64,000 bases of DNA. Origin: Gordionus sp. m RMFG-2023. Its lineage: Eukaryota; Nematomorpha; Gordioida; Chordodea; Parachordodidae. The notes beneath the pieces are model-generated. The model ran no database searches. It was not told the DNA's origin and saw only the letters and a program-made list of their open reading frames with translations. A program made the position numbers and the translations under genes. The stretch is from the NCBI RefSeq assembly GCF_954871325.1, contig NC_088776.1, forward strand, positions 58,800,954 through 58,864,953, read 5' to 3'. Positions 11,932-25,500 of this stretch are shown piece after piece. Position 1 is the first letter of the stretch; each line of letters starts with the position of its first letter.

Positions 11932-13278
11932 TTGTATGATTTTGGTGTTGACGTCTTTTGGCATTTTTTTCTGATTTTATTTTCCTCTTTTCCTTTTTAG
12001 GGAGGAATCGATTGCTTATGTTATTAACAAGTGTTGCATATCTAGGTTATTAGGATAGATAATTTTTTAAATTTTTAGCTATATATTATATTGGATGAAA
12101 ATATACAAAATTAACTGTTCATTTTCTAAAAAATTGGTATTAAAATTTTAAATATAGAATACAGTTAAAGTTTAAGGCTGTTAAGATTCTCAATTCATAT
12201 AAAGAAATAATATTAATATTTTGAAGCAATAGATAATTGCTTTGTAGACAAATTTTTTAAAAAATTAGTAAAATAAAAATGAAAGCACAATATAAAGGAA
12301 AATTAGTTTTCTTATAAAACTTGACTTTACCTATGAGCCATTGTCTCTTCACTTATTGTTTCATCTATAATTGGTGGCTCCTCCTTTACAGGATTCATAC
12401 TTTTCTATCATCAAAAAATAGTTTTTCATTTATTAAATAAATTGAACCTCAATTTCAGGGTTGAAGCCCTTATAAGATAGTCTTCCTAATGAGAAATTAT
12501 AGCAGATCATTAGACTAGATTCAAATAAAACTTTGCACCTTGAATTTAAAAAATTATAATATTTAATAAATAGAATAGCACTCTTTTTCATCTTCAATGC
12601 TCTTTGTTATATACAATTGTCTTGTTGCCTCATCTTCCTTAACTTTCGTCCGTTTCATAAACTGTACAAATAAATAAAACGCATATAACTTTATATACAA
12701 TACCTGCATTTTAAGTAAATTTTTTGAAAGTTTAACCATATTTAGCAGATATATAATCCAGTTATGGATAACTATTGATAAATGTGAAGATTGACAACTT
12801 GATGATATCTGATATAAGACAAGTATCAGATATTGTAGTGATAAAATAAAATAATGTTTTTTCTTCCATACAAATAGAGGTTATAATTCGGAAGATTATA
12901 GAACAACTACTTCTTTAATAAAAATATCGTGCCTAATTTTTTTAGAAGATGAAGATGCCACTTTGTAATCTGATAGGAAAAGATAGTAGGAAGTAGATAT
13001 ATTAGTTAATTTTCAGTTCCGTTAAAAGTAGAATAGGAGTGTATCATCATTATTTACCTATTATTGTAATTGTTTAACGTATCACAACTAGTTTTATTTC
13101 GGCTTTTGTCGATCAATTGTTATTGATTATTTGCTTATTATCATTATTTATAACTTTATCATTATTTTCTTAGTGGTTCCGAAGTGAATTAGATTTTCGA
13201 TTCGATTCACGTTTTAATTTTAGCATTATATTGTAGTAATTCATTCAAAAGTTTTCGTTTCTGCTGAAGCTGTTTAAC
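11932..13278 (-). CDS. unrecognised lysine-rich multi-exon gene, copy 1
   Basis: Four exons on the - strand join with agreeing phases: 12911-12969, 12582-12661, 12331-12399 and 11932-12041. They encode in order SSSSKKIRHDIFIKE, FMKRTKVKEDEATRQLYITK, MNPVKEEPPIIDETISEE and ISNRFLPKKEKRKIKSEK. Each is flanked by GT and AG, although one donor (GA/GTGCTA) is weak. A further exon at 13211-13278 (VKQLQQKRKLLNELLQYN, coiled-coil-like) probably belongs upstream, but the link to 12969 was not resolved. The product is acidic then strongly basic, with a nuclear-localisation-like KKEKRK cluster, suggesting a nuclear or nucleolar protein. I do not recognise the family. Both ends of the gene are undefined. 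Confidence 0.55.
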
Positions 13279-14414
13279 CTAATTATATAAAGGAAAAATT
13301 GATAAAGTCTACATTTTAAGCATTTTACTAGCCAATAAAATTTTATGTTTCCGCGTTCTGTAACTTATCAAACCTTCTAGTCTTTTTAAATTTAAAATGA
13401 TATTAAGTGGTTTACCTGGGGTTTCCCAGTCTCCCTTATTACATATTCACATATTTTTTTATATCTATACTAGGAGCTAATCCGTAGAATAACTGGTAAA
13501 TCAGAGATTTCCCCTTCACTTGATGTAACTATTCAGGGCTTGAGAAAAAAACAAAATTATTCTGGGTTAGACCAGGGTTAAGAAAAATTTTTTAAAATTA
13601 TTATGAGCTGAGCTAAGAATAAGAAAATTTTTTTAAATTAATTTGGGCCAGGTTTGGGGAAATTATTTTAAAATTAATCGATTGGACTTTACCTGAAGAG
13701 GAAGAAAGGTAAAAATAATAAAAATTGGAAATGGTTTTTAATAAAATGTAACATCTATCGTAAAATAAAGGAAAGAATTCTCATTCCCCGTCATTTTTAA
13801 CGGGCTATGTACGTCTTATATATTTATTATCAGCAACTACGTTGCAATATATAGATATTTCAATTTTAATATTGAATTATCTATAATACAAGTAATAAAA
13901 TATTTTTATTTTATCCTAGGTAAAAAATTTGCCACTACAAGATAAATAATTACCTAAAAGAGGGACTATAAAATTACTAAGTATTTACTAAATACAGATG
14001 AGGAGGAGTGTTAAAGAAAATTCACCCGCCTATTATCACACGTCTGCCTTTCCTATATAAAATTCAAATAATGGTTGAGATAAAATTTCAAAAATAATCA
14101 GGTACCTGCAAAATATTTTATTATTTGAGAATATAGTATTCAAATCAAAAAATGTAAATAAGAATTTATTCGATCAAATAAAATGGGGAATAAGATAATG
14201 AAGTATATAATTGGTATTCACAACTCAAGTTTAAAAAACAGAACAAATATCTTAATTAATATTAACTAATTTAAAATATTCGTCCTCTAGTCGACTCAAG
14301 TATATAATTCGTATTCACGACTCAGGTTAGAAGTCTAAAGTAAAAATACAGAACAAATATCTTTATTAATAATAATAACTAATTTGAAATATTCGTCCTC
14401 TAGTCGACTCAAGT

Positions 14415-14996
14415 TCAAGTTAAGATTCATAAGGCTATTGGTGTTTGCGAAGACGATCGCGAGTAGAGTATATTGCTCAAACGATGCAAAATCACATCTG
14501 CTGATTATCTATCATCGCAACATGTGTTTTTCACTCGATTTCATAATTTTGCTCAGCGAAAAATTTCGCATCACTACTCAAGTGAATCGCTCTTACTAAA
14601 AATAAATTATCACATTAGATAAAATATTTCATAAATATCGACGAAAAATAGATTAATAACATAAATATGGCATAACTAGGTTTCATATTCACCCCACGAC
14701 TTTTCTCAAGTTAAGATTCATAAGGCTATTGGTGTTTGCGAAGACGATCGCGAGTAGAGTATATTGCTCAAACGATGCAAAATCACATCTGCTGATTATC
14801 TATCATCGCAACATGTGTTTTTCACTCGATTTCATAATTTTGCTCAGCGAAAAATTTCGCATCACTACTCAAGTGAATCGCTCTTACTAAAAATAAATTA
14901 TCACATTAGATAAAATATTTCATAAATATCGACGAAAAATAGATTAATAACATAAATATGGCATAACTAGGTTTCATATTCACTCCACGACTTTTC
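14415..14996 (+). repeat. 291-bp tandem duplication present only in unit 2
   Basis: Positions 14415-14705 and 14706-14996 are the same 291-bp segment, starting TCAAGTTAAGATTC and ending CACGACTTTTC. Unit 1 has a single copy (8990-9280). The two copies differ by one base (CACCCC against CACTCC). This happened after the 5.4-kb duplication or marks allelic copy-number variation. Confidence 0.95.
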
Positions 14997-15235
14997 TCGC
15001 GTTATTTTCAATAACGAATGTTCTCGAAGGTTAAGTTTCGTTGGAAATTTTTTTATTTTTACACAACTTACCCTTTTTATTAACTAATTTATTATTATAA
15101 ATTGTATATAATCGTTTTCTTAAAATACGCTAATATTTACTTTCTATCACCTTTTTTTCCGCCAAATTTCTACTTTATATTTCAATAGATTTCCATTTTA
15201 AAAAAGGTTGAAAATATATTCTAAAATTTATATAA

Positions 15236-15781
15236 TATTTGACATTTGACCATACGTTTCCAATTACCGAACTGCAAGTAATTTATTTTAATGCTATGTT
15301 TTTATTAATAAGCATTTATTTAAAATATTTTAGATATTCGATATTAACGAAACTATTCGAATCGAGATGTCAAGATCTTAAAATTGTTTCTTATTTAGAT
15401 TCGAATTTTACATCAAATTAGATATTTAAAACTTATAATGTAACATAGAAGTGCAGAGAATGAAATTCAGGTTGAAAATAATTGGCAAGCATCCAAAATA
15501 TATAGCTAAAGTATCAAACAAATATTTCCAAGCAACGACTAAAATAACACTACACTAGCAATCTAGAGCAAGGATATCACATTGTTTTTGGACATTATAC
15601 TATACCAGAACAGGATGCACTAATCCTTTGAAGGAAAAAGTGACTAGAACTTCCAAGACTTGATAATTTAGCTAGGAAAGTACTTTGTCTACCTGTAACC
15701 AGTACACCTAGAAAAATAATCTTTTCCATTGTTGAATTAAGACTCAATGCTAAAAGAACCTCCTTATGTCCTATCTAAAAA
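15236..15781 (+). pseudogene. decayed hAT transposase, C-terminal region (unit 2 copy)
   Basis: Exact second copy, produced by the tandem duplication rather than by transposition. The dimerisation-domain segment with LARKVLCLPVTST is at about 15645-15778. Confidence 0.75.
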
Positions 15782-17647
15782 ATAATATTTACATAATTAT
15801 AATTTAACTATTGATATATAATTTCTCTATAAAAAACGAAACTATATTTAACAATCTTGGAACTAAGAGTGCCCAAATAAATTATAAAAATGTAATACAA
15901 TAAATTAAAAATAAAATACACTTTTTAAAATATGTAACACCACCACCACCAATTTATTAGGTGGAAGCTAACTTGCATACCAATGAAAATTTTTAAAAAC
16001 CGCCAAGTAATATTGGGAAAAATTAGATGAAAAAACAGAATTTTGTAAGTCAAGCCAACATATCACACTATATATTTTTCTTAAGGTAATTCTAACATGA
16101 GGTGCTATTGAATATTTTACACTCTCCTAGCCAATGAATAATTAATTTAATTGGAATATATTTAAATAACTTTTTTAATATAAATAATTATTGGTAATAT
16201 GCAAATTTACTATATTACTAATTATTACATAAAAAGAATAAATTTATTATGTTAACTTATTTTTTGGTTTATTATAAATACTTAACTTTGGACTAGTTGT
16301 GCACTTTGAATTCAAATAGACATAAATTATTGATCCAAATTGAGTTTAATAGCAAATCTTTAATTTCATCTTGAAGAAATTTTTTATGCATAAATATTAC
16401 AAAAAATTTACCTAAATTTTTTTTTTACAAGTACTCAAAAGGAAATCATCTATCACACAATTAAATAAATAATACAAAAAAGGAAAAGATATCAAACTTA
16501 TATTTTGATAATTATATAAAATAAAAATAATTAATATAAAATATTAAATCTTTTCTATTTGTGCACACATAATAAAAAACATTATAAATTCTATATTATA
16601 TATAATTTTATATTATAATATATGTATATATATAAGAATAAATATATTGTCATATTGGATATTTGTTTGAGGGGGTGGGGGATAGTATAATTGCTTTTCC
16701 AACCTTTAGAAAGATAAATCTATACTTTTATTCTTCTAAAACATCACCTATTATAAATAAGTATTTAATCTATCATAATTTTATAATTAAGAGAGCACAT
16801 ATTCAATAATAATTATATAATTAACTACCCAAATTTTCAAATGCTAGTTTTGTATTCCCCCTTGCCAACACTGGTTTTTCCTAGGTAATCCTCTACAATA
16901 AACTTATTTCCACAATTATAATATTTTACCTTAATATTTCAAATGTATAACCAATCACTCATATATAATATAACATCTGGTATTAACACCTAAAGAATTG
17001 GACCAAGATCCTTAAAACATGGACCTGTCCAATTAAAACTGATGGCATAAATAAAAAGATATTCCGATTTTAAAATATATTTTGGTGCAAGTGTGATAGT
17101 GTAGTATTATAAAATAGTAGAGGAAGAGTTTGGTAGTTGTGTATTAGGGGTGAAATTGTGTAGCAGTTGCATTGTAGTAGGGTGAAATAGTTAAAGTGGT
17201 GTGGCATGTACCATTGCATCATTTCAGTTTTATGTTTCGTTACAAGTTAAGATATTTTTAGCTAAATTAATTATGTTTCAAGACTATAGTTGGGTAATGG
17301 GCAAATGTTGGCTAATTCAGCTCAATCTTCAGGCAATTGCCAGAGAAAATCCTGGTTTAGCAAGCTAAAAAAAAAGGCTTAAATGGCTAAAAATATAATT
17401 ACCCAATTATAGTCAAGACCAATAATCAATAAACATAAGCAAAACTTATAAATGCTACTTTAAATAAGTTGGATCAGGCAGGTGTACAATTGAAATTAGA
17501 AAAATTAGCATTATTTTAAACCAAAGTTATAACACGTAGTGTGGAAGCACTTTTTTTCTAACTAATACAATCCTTACTCAAATATTCCATCCAATACTAA
17601 ATTATAAATGATTAAGGTTTTTATATAGGTATATAAACTGATTTTAC

Positions 17648-18994
17648 TTGTATGATTTTGGTGTTGACGTCTTTTGGCATTTTTTTCTGATTTTATTTTC
17701 CTCTTTTCCTTTTTAGGGAGGAATCGATTGCTTATGTTATTAACAAGTGTTGCATATCTAGGTTATTAGGATAGATAATTTTTTAAATTTTTAGCTATAT
17801 ATTATATTGGATGAAAATATACAAAATTAACTGTTCATTTTCTAAAAAATTGGTATTAAAATTTTAAATATAGAATACAGTTAAAGTTTAAGGCTGTTAA
17901 GATTCTCAATTCATATAAAGAAATAATATTAATATTTTGAAGCAATAGATAATTGCTTTGTAGACAAATTTTTTAAAAAATTAGTAAAATAAAAATGAAA
18001 GCACAATATAAAGGAAAATTAGTTTTCTTATAAAACTTGACTTTACCTATGAGCCATTGTCTCTTCACTTATTGTTTCATCTATAATTGGTGGCTCCTCC
18101 TTTACAGGATTCATACTTTTCTATCATCAAAAAATAGTTTTTCATTTATTAAATAAATTGAACCTCAATTTCAGGGTTGAAGCCCTTATAAGATAGTCTT
18201 CCTAATGAGAAATTATAGCAGATCATTAGACTAGATTCAAATAAAACTTTGCACCTTGAATTTAAAAAATTATAATATTTAATAAATAGAATAGCACTCT
18301 TTTTCATCTTCAATGCTCTTTGTTATATACAATTGTCTTGTTGCCTCATCTTCCTTAACTTTCGTCCGTTTCATAAACTGTACAAATAAATAAAACGCAT
18401 ATAACTTTATATACAATACCTGCATTTTAAGTAAATTTTTTGAAAGTTTAACCATATTTAGCAGATATATAATCCAGTTATGGATAACTATTGATAAATG
18501 TGAAGATTGACAACTTGATGATATCTGATATAAGACAAGTATCAGATATTGTAGTGATAAAATAAAATAATGTTTTTTCTTCCATACAAATAGAGGTTAT
18601 AATTCGGAAGATTATAGAACAACTACTTCTTTAATAAAAATATCGTGCCTAATTTTTTTAGAAGATGAAGATGCCACTTTGTAATCTGATAGGAAAAGAT
18701 AGTAGGAAGTAGATATATTAGTTAATTTTCAGTTCCGTTAAAAGTAGAATAGGAGTGTATCATCATTATTTACCTATTATTGTAATTGTTTAACGTATCA
18801 CAACTAGTTTTATTTCGGCTTTTGTCGATCAATTGTTATTGATTATTTGCTTATTATCATTATTTATAACTTTATCATTATTTTCTTAGTGGTTCCGAAG
18901 TGAATTAGATTTTCGATTCGATTCACGTTTTAATTTTAGCATTATATTGTAGTAATTCATTCAAAAGTTTTCGTTTCTGCTGAAGCTGTTTAAC
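17648..18994 (-). CDS. unrecognised lysine-rich multi-exon gene, copy 2
   Basis: Duplicate of the gene in unit 1 with the same exons shifted by 5,716 bp: 18627-18685, 18298-18377, 18047-18115 and 17648-17757, plus the probable upstream exon at 18927-18994. No coding difference from copy 1 was noticed, so the two copies would make the same protein. Confidence 0.55.
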
Positions 18995-19664
18995 CTAATT
19001 ATATAAAGGAAAAATTGATAAAGTCTACATTTTAAGCATTTTACTAGCCAATAAAATTTTATGTTTCCGCGTTCTGTAACTTATCAAACCTTCTAGTCTT
19101 TTTAAATTTAAAATGATATTAAGTGGTTTACCTGGGGTTTCCCAGTCTCCCTTATTACATATTCACATATTTTTTTATATCTATACTAGGAGCTAATCCG
19201 TAGAATAACTGGTAAATCAGAGATTTCCCCTTCACTTGATGTAACTATTCAGGGCTTGAGAAAAAAACAAAATTATTCTGGGTTAGACCAGGGTTAAGAA
19301 AAATTTTTTAAAATTATTATGAGCTGAGCTAAGAATAAGAAAATTTTTTTAAATTAATTTGGGCCAGGTTTGGGGAAATTATTTTAAAATTAATCGATTG
19401 GACTTTACCTGAAGAGGAAGAAAGGTAAAAATAATAAAAATTGGAAATGGTTTTTAATAAAATGTAACATCTATCGTAAAATAAAGAAAGAATTCTCATT
19501 CCCCGTCATTTTTAACGGGCTATGTACGTCTTATATATTTATTATCAGCAACTACGTTGCAATATATAGATATTTCAATTTTAATATTGAATTATCTATA
19601 ATACAAGTAATAAAATATTTTTATTTTATCCTAGGTAAAAAATTTGCCACTACAAGATAAATAA

Positions 19665-22577
19665 GTGACTAATAGTAGGCATAAGTTTAATAAAAGAGAA
19701 AAGCAACTGCCTATAACATTTTGATTTTTACCAGGTTAATATCAAAATTTATAAACTAAAATAATTTTAATAAAAAATATTTATTAACATTCTAATTAGT
19801 ATAATTTGATATTTAAAAAATTGAATATGGTTATTTATCCGAACGAATTTAACGAGAATCATCTTGTGTCCGGATATACCCCAAGCCCTGTGTATTCCTG
19901 GACATAACCGATATTTTTGAACAAATTTTTATTGGCTTTATTTTAATAGAAAATGATTTTAAAATCGCAAAGTTTATTAATGAATTTTATTATGAATCCT
20001 CTAGATTTCGTTATAAGATTACCCAAGCCTATCTGGCATCGAAATCGAATTCTTAATAGTAAGATTAAAAATCCTATCTTACTAAATATTTCGTTTAATA
20101 ATGTGCTCATTTGAAAGAGTTATAAAATCACTTATCAAAGCGCCTATCAGCTAAAAGAGCCCCAAAGCAACAATTTTAAGGGCTTTTCGATCAAATAACG
20201 GAAGGTTTTAAATTTATATGCTATTTATTTAATATTCACATATTCCTGGTTATGACTTGAAGGATGATTATAACATTATCGGCTCTGATTAAGTTATTAT
20301 TATATTTTTTTTTAAATTTGGAAAAAATTACAGGAAAATTTCCCAAAATATAATTTGGACTATATTCAAAAAAAATAAACATGGATTTGTCATTTAAAAC
20401 TTTGATCCAGAAAATGTTATCATAAGCTTTCTTTCATTAAAGGAACAGAGTGCCATAATAAATAAATAATTGGTGAAAATTATATACTATAAATAACTAC
20501 CAGTAGTACAACGCTATTTCATAACTCACACAATTTACCAACACAATTCTAAAAACTAACAAGTTTACAACTCCAAATTTTATTAGCCAACTAAATATAA
20601 AACTACAAAAAATATAACAAAAATGTTAAAAAGTGATTAAATAATATAAAATCTCGTCCCTTTTATTTATTTTTTGGGACATAAAAATTACGAGTTCTAC
20701 ACGTGATTTATAAAATCACGCGACTATTTATAGATATGATAAATAATAAACAAAATATACTTTTTAAAAATAAATAATTTTAAATAATAATATTTACAAA
20801 TATGACAAAATCGAAAATAGGAGTCTAGTATATTTATAAAAATTAATAGAACAAATATAGCATATTTTGTATACTTCGCCTTGAGATTCGTGCCAACTAT
20901 GAAAACAGGATAACCTCCCATTCACATTTTGGGCGAATTCGCGGCGGAGGTTACAAAAAATAAATTCGACAATTCGCGCTAACTATGAGTGGATTAGTAA
21001 AACATTCGATGAATTTTTTTAAAAAATTTGCACAGATTATGAATATAAATTTCAATTTTTTAAAAAAAAAATAAAATATAATCTATGAAATATGATCACG
21101 ATTCATTATTTATTTTCCCGTATAAAAAAAATAGATTAATTTATAGATTTTTATCAAAGTAGTTTAATTGAAAAAGAGGGTAGTCAGCTGGGTTCAGATC
21201 AGATCTTAGAAAACTACAAATTCACTAAAATCGACTTAGTTAGAGCGGTCCGATGGACAATAATCAATGCCACGCGAAGTGATAACCATAACCGCCCAAT
21301 AAATTTTGAGTTATTTTATTTTTTTAAATAATCAAATATTTATTATTTATAGATGATAAATAAGCACTTAAAAAAATTTGACAAACAACGATTTATATAA
21401 AACATCAATCTAATTCACATCCTTTATTTAATAATTTTTGACAAGCTTTCGATTCTCGCATTCGTGTGTCAGCGTCGAATACCCAACAAATTTGTGATCT
21501 AAATAAAATTATTAATGGATTATAGATTACTTAAAAATAAAATTATGTTTATAAATTTATTAATAAATCTAAAATAATCCGATTTATGATAATAAATATA
21601 ATTTTTTAAAAAATATTAAAAAAACTTTGGTGGTTTTCCCTCGAAAAAATTTTTTTTTTATTTATTTTCAAAGGGCAATATTTATTACACCAGAGTTTGA
21701 TGAAATGATCTTCAAAATAAAAATTCAAAAGTTTTTGATCCCCCCAAAGAAAGAAGATATTTTCAATTTGAATATTTTTTTTAAGAATGCTCGAACAGGA
21801 TTTTGGTTCCAAATCTTATTTTGTAAATCTCTTTCATGACTTTTAGGCACCTAAATCTTTTGGAAGGAAATCATAATTTTTTTTTGATCTAAAAAAAGTT
21901 AGCAATTTTATGATTCTTCAAAAGATTTTTTTGTCCAAAATTAACTTCAAATAAAAAAATAATTAGTGATTTCAACATTGAAAGTTTTTATTATGATGAA
22001 AATTACAAAAAAAAAAAATATTTACTATTTTTAGGAAAAGATTTTGATCAAAAAATTTTAAATTTTTTGAAGATTATTATTTTTTTTCAAACTCTGCTTT
22101 GTAATAAACAAGGTTTTCTTACCGTGGTTAACGTTGTGTACGGATTTTGAAAAAACGTTCGAATTCCATATGGCGACTTTTATATTATGAAATAAATGTG
22201 ATCATTATTTAATATTAAATGAAATTTAATTTTATACGTATATAAAAAAAGGTAAACCAAGCATGTTTTTTTTGAGAGCGCCAAAAAATATTTTACATAT
22301 TTGAATAGTTAGTTAGATCGTGATTGGTCAATTCGAAAATCAGATCTTATTATTCGGCACACTTAATAATCACTTAAATTTTTTTTAAACTCAATTTCTT
22401 TGTTTTCATCAATCTCGTTATTTACTCTTCATATAAGTCTTTTTCCATCAAAGATCAAACCTGCCTTATAACTTTTCAAGTACATATACAAATAAAATAA
22501 TTTTATAATTCCACGAAATAAATAAAACGATGGAATTATGCTCGTTTAAATGCGATAATTAGAAAAATGTTTCATTT
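19665..22577. other. no supported gene between the duplication and COQ9
   Basis: AT-rich sequence. A short open frame at 19828-19911 (MVIYPNEFNENHLV) is also open on the other strand, so it cannot be assigned. A perfect short palindrome (CGTGATTT/AAATCACG) lies at about 20702-20720 and GC-richer repeat remnants near 20880-21000. A possible - strand exon at about 22112-22180 ends in a good donor (CCACG/GTAAGA), but I could not place it in any gene. Confidence 0.5.
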
Positions 22578-25500
22578 TCAACATTTAACGTAAAAAACTT
22601 TTTTCCCGTTAACGCATGGATCGCCTATCGAAGAACATATCGCTGATTTTGGGCCGGAAACGATTCTTGACGTAGTATTGTCTAAGGCACACAAAAATTT
22701 CTCTATCTTAACTCCCAATTCTTTTCGAAACGCGTCATGCATGACGACCGTAACCATGTCATCTGTCATATCCTTGCGGTTTTCGTGGATCGCGTAATTC
22801 TCATTTTTCGTTACTCTCTCTGGAGGAGTTTTTAACAAATAGGCGTATCCGTACTTGTAGGCTAAAACGACTTTAGCTCTTTGAGTGTACCAATCGAAAT
22901 GGGTAGTTTTAAGACCGGAAGCGTAGCATATCTGATCGGATATTCTGCCGACACTCAAAGCCGATTCCCATATATTAGATGGAGTGGATGATGATATGAG
23001 TAGCGCCTAATGACAAAAATTAACAAATGACATTTTAGATATAGAGCGGGTTTTTTTAGATAAAATAATAAAACTGCAATTATATTAATTTAATGTTTAT
23101 ATTTTTCCTGTGATCATTTAAATAACCTGAGGTAATTTTTGTAAGTAGGGAACAAGCATTTCCAAACGAAATACAATATTTTCACTGATAAATTTTGGAG
23201 ATAACGTTCTTGATAATATTTTTTTTTTTTAAATGGATGTATGAATTTAAAAATCTTTAAGTGGATAATTTTGGTAGCCGTTATTGCCTTTAGCCCAAAT
23301 CATACGTGATAAGAAAGTAAAATCCTATACTCCGCAAGTTTTCAGAATAGTCTCAATCCCCTCCCCCCTCCGCCCTTCCCATCTCTCAATTCTCAACCGA
23401 AAAAAGGCCCGATAGTGCTATACTTACTGGCTGGGAGAGGGTTAGTGATAATGCGTGTCGAGCAAACGGTAAGCGGAAAATAATTCCTCAGAAAAAAAAT
23501 CCAAAGAAAAAATATCCCCTGGAAGATAGTTACCCGGAAATAAATTCCCAATTTTCTAGATTTTAAATTAAATATAGGGGAAAATAAATCTCCGGAAAAA
23601 AAAAATTTCCCGAATAATTTTTTTTTAAATTATCAAAAACCGCCGCTAAAATAACGAAACTATTTCTAAAAAAAATCATATTCAATATTTTCTGAACGTT
23701 GAGTATTTATTCTAAAGTTTGAGGATAATTTTTTGAGCATTTTTTCTGTTTTAATTCTAAGCTTACAATCTTAAAGTATGAGAATTGATAAATAGGTTAG
23801 TAGACCTAATACTTTATAATTTAGTAGATAGCATAAAAAAAACAATTACATATAATAATACCTAGACTAAGGATGTATTCATAAGTGTACATCAATGAAA
23901 AACAGCTGGGGACGCCATTTTTATTACCCGTATCATTATTTAAAAATTTTAAACGAGAGGCCAATTTATTCCTATGCCTGACGCGAACTTTATTAAAGAA
24001 TTGCCTGGTAGATAATAAGGAAGCAAGTTATCAATTTAATAGTATCTTTTAACATGAGAATAATTGCTATATGGGTTACCAAAATGGCGGATTCAGCTGA
24101 TTTGTATTCAACGACGCTTTCGAATGCATTATTACGAATGCGTTGTCGGTCTAGGTATCATTTATTATATGTCATTGATAAAAAAACGTATGTATTTGTG
24201 ACATCTTGGGAAAAGGAAAACATGATAGATTTTTTTTATAGAAATAGATGAAAATTAAGGAAGAGATTTTACAATTTAAAATTGAAATAAAAAAAGTGGA
24301 ATAAGAGAGTTATTTTTGTAATCTACTTTTCATATAGTTTTCCAATAGATATCATGAAAACAGATCATTTAACCACATTTTATTTATCATGAAGAGGAAG
24401 AGGGGGGGGAGTATTTCCAACTCACATGCTACTAAGGCTAAAAAATGCATATAACATTAAATATGAATATTATAACAACTATTCTGTTCCGTATATTTAT
24501 ATCATCAGTCTGAATCGCGGACAAAAATAACGAAATGGAAATTTATTATGTCAAAACTATTCGATTTTTAAAAATTGTATCTGATTACAAAATTTCCAAA
24601 AAAAAGTATCGATTTAAATCACTGATTTACAAAGGGGCTTATTTTTAAAAATGGTTGAAAACCTTAATCCAAAGACTAACTTTCGAAATAATTAAATGCT
24701 ACCCAAAAAATATACATTTTTATTTTTATAAATATTATCATTTTAAATATATTATTATTATAATCTTAAAATAGAAATTGATTTTATTTGTAAAATTTTC
24801 AACTCCAGAAATGTTATTACATATTCATTCCGAAGTTTGTTTCCTTTATATCATTCTTATTCATAATATTGAGAGGAAAGTATATGTTCATGTCAAAAAT
24901 AAGAATATATAAATTTATATCTTTGTGTGGCATATATTGTTTGCAATTTTGAATCAAACCATTCTCATTTAGTTATTTTAATACTTTTTTTTATATAAAA
25001 TTTACTTTTACTTTAACCATTTTAAATATTTTTTGGTAATTTTAATAAAAAAATTTTTTTAAATATATTTTATTCTTCCGTTTTAAATAAGCACGCTAAA
25101 ATTTTTCATGAAGGCTATTCCTACCATTATCAAAAAAAAACTACGATAAATTTTTTAAAAGATACAAATGTACATTATATAATACTTAATAAACCCCTAA
25201 AAAAAATTCAAACTAAACAACAAACAAAATCTACCTACACAAATCCTAGAGACTAACTCAACGCTTCTAAAATAAAACAACAAATCCTAGAGACTAACCC
25301 AACACTTTTAAAAGAAAAACAAATTTATTTTCGATAATATCAATAATAATATCAATAATTTTTCCGTTTTCGAAATTAATTCCACAAAAAAAATAATAAT
25401 AATCTAATATCAAATCAATATTATATAACTACCATATTACATAAAAAAACACGTGATTATGAGTGACGTGTTATAATATATACTATATATATTTATAGGT

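Larger units (their letters stand above)
8520..13944. repeat. large tandem duplication, unit 1 (5,425 bp)
   Basis: This segment is repeated head to tail at 13945-19664 with only a handful of differences: one T/A change near 8531/13956, one T/C change near 14692, one missing G near 19487 and an extra 291-bp copy in unit 2. The junctions share only about 9-11 bp around ATAATTACCT. The unit carries an LTR-like fossil, a hAT remnant, a stem-loop element and an unrecognised gene. The near identity means either a very recent duplication or two haplotypes wrongly joined in the assembly. Confidence 0.97.
13945..19664. repeat. large tandem duplication, unit 2 (about 5,720 bp)
   Basis: Second copy of the 5.4-kb unit. 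Offset from unit 1 is 5,425 bp before the internal 291-bp duplication and 5,716 bp after it. All unit 1 features recur here at those offsets. The right edge ends at GATAAATAA, after which flanking sequence diverges. Confidence 0.97.

Noticed and set aside
11720-12058. + strand exon pair reading LNKLDQAG and RNRLLMLLTSVAYLGY
   Set aside because: The second part is antisense to a phase-consistent - strand exon (11932-12041), and no further + strand exons were found.
21606-21839. Overlapping 68- and 70-codon frames on opposite strands
   Set aside because: Both are rich in Phe, Lys and Ile from A/T runs; neither shows a motif or splice context.
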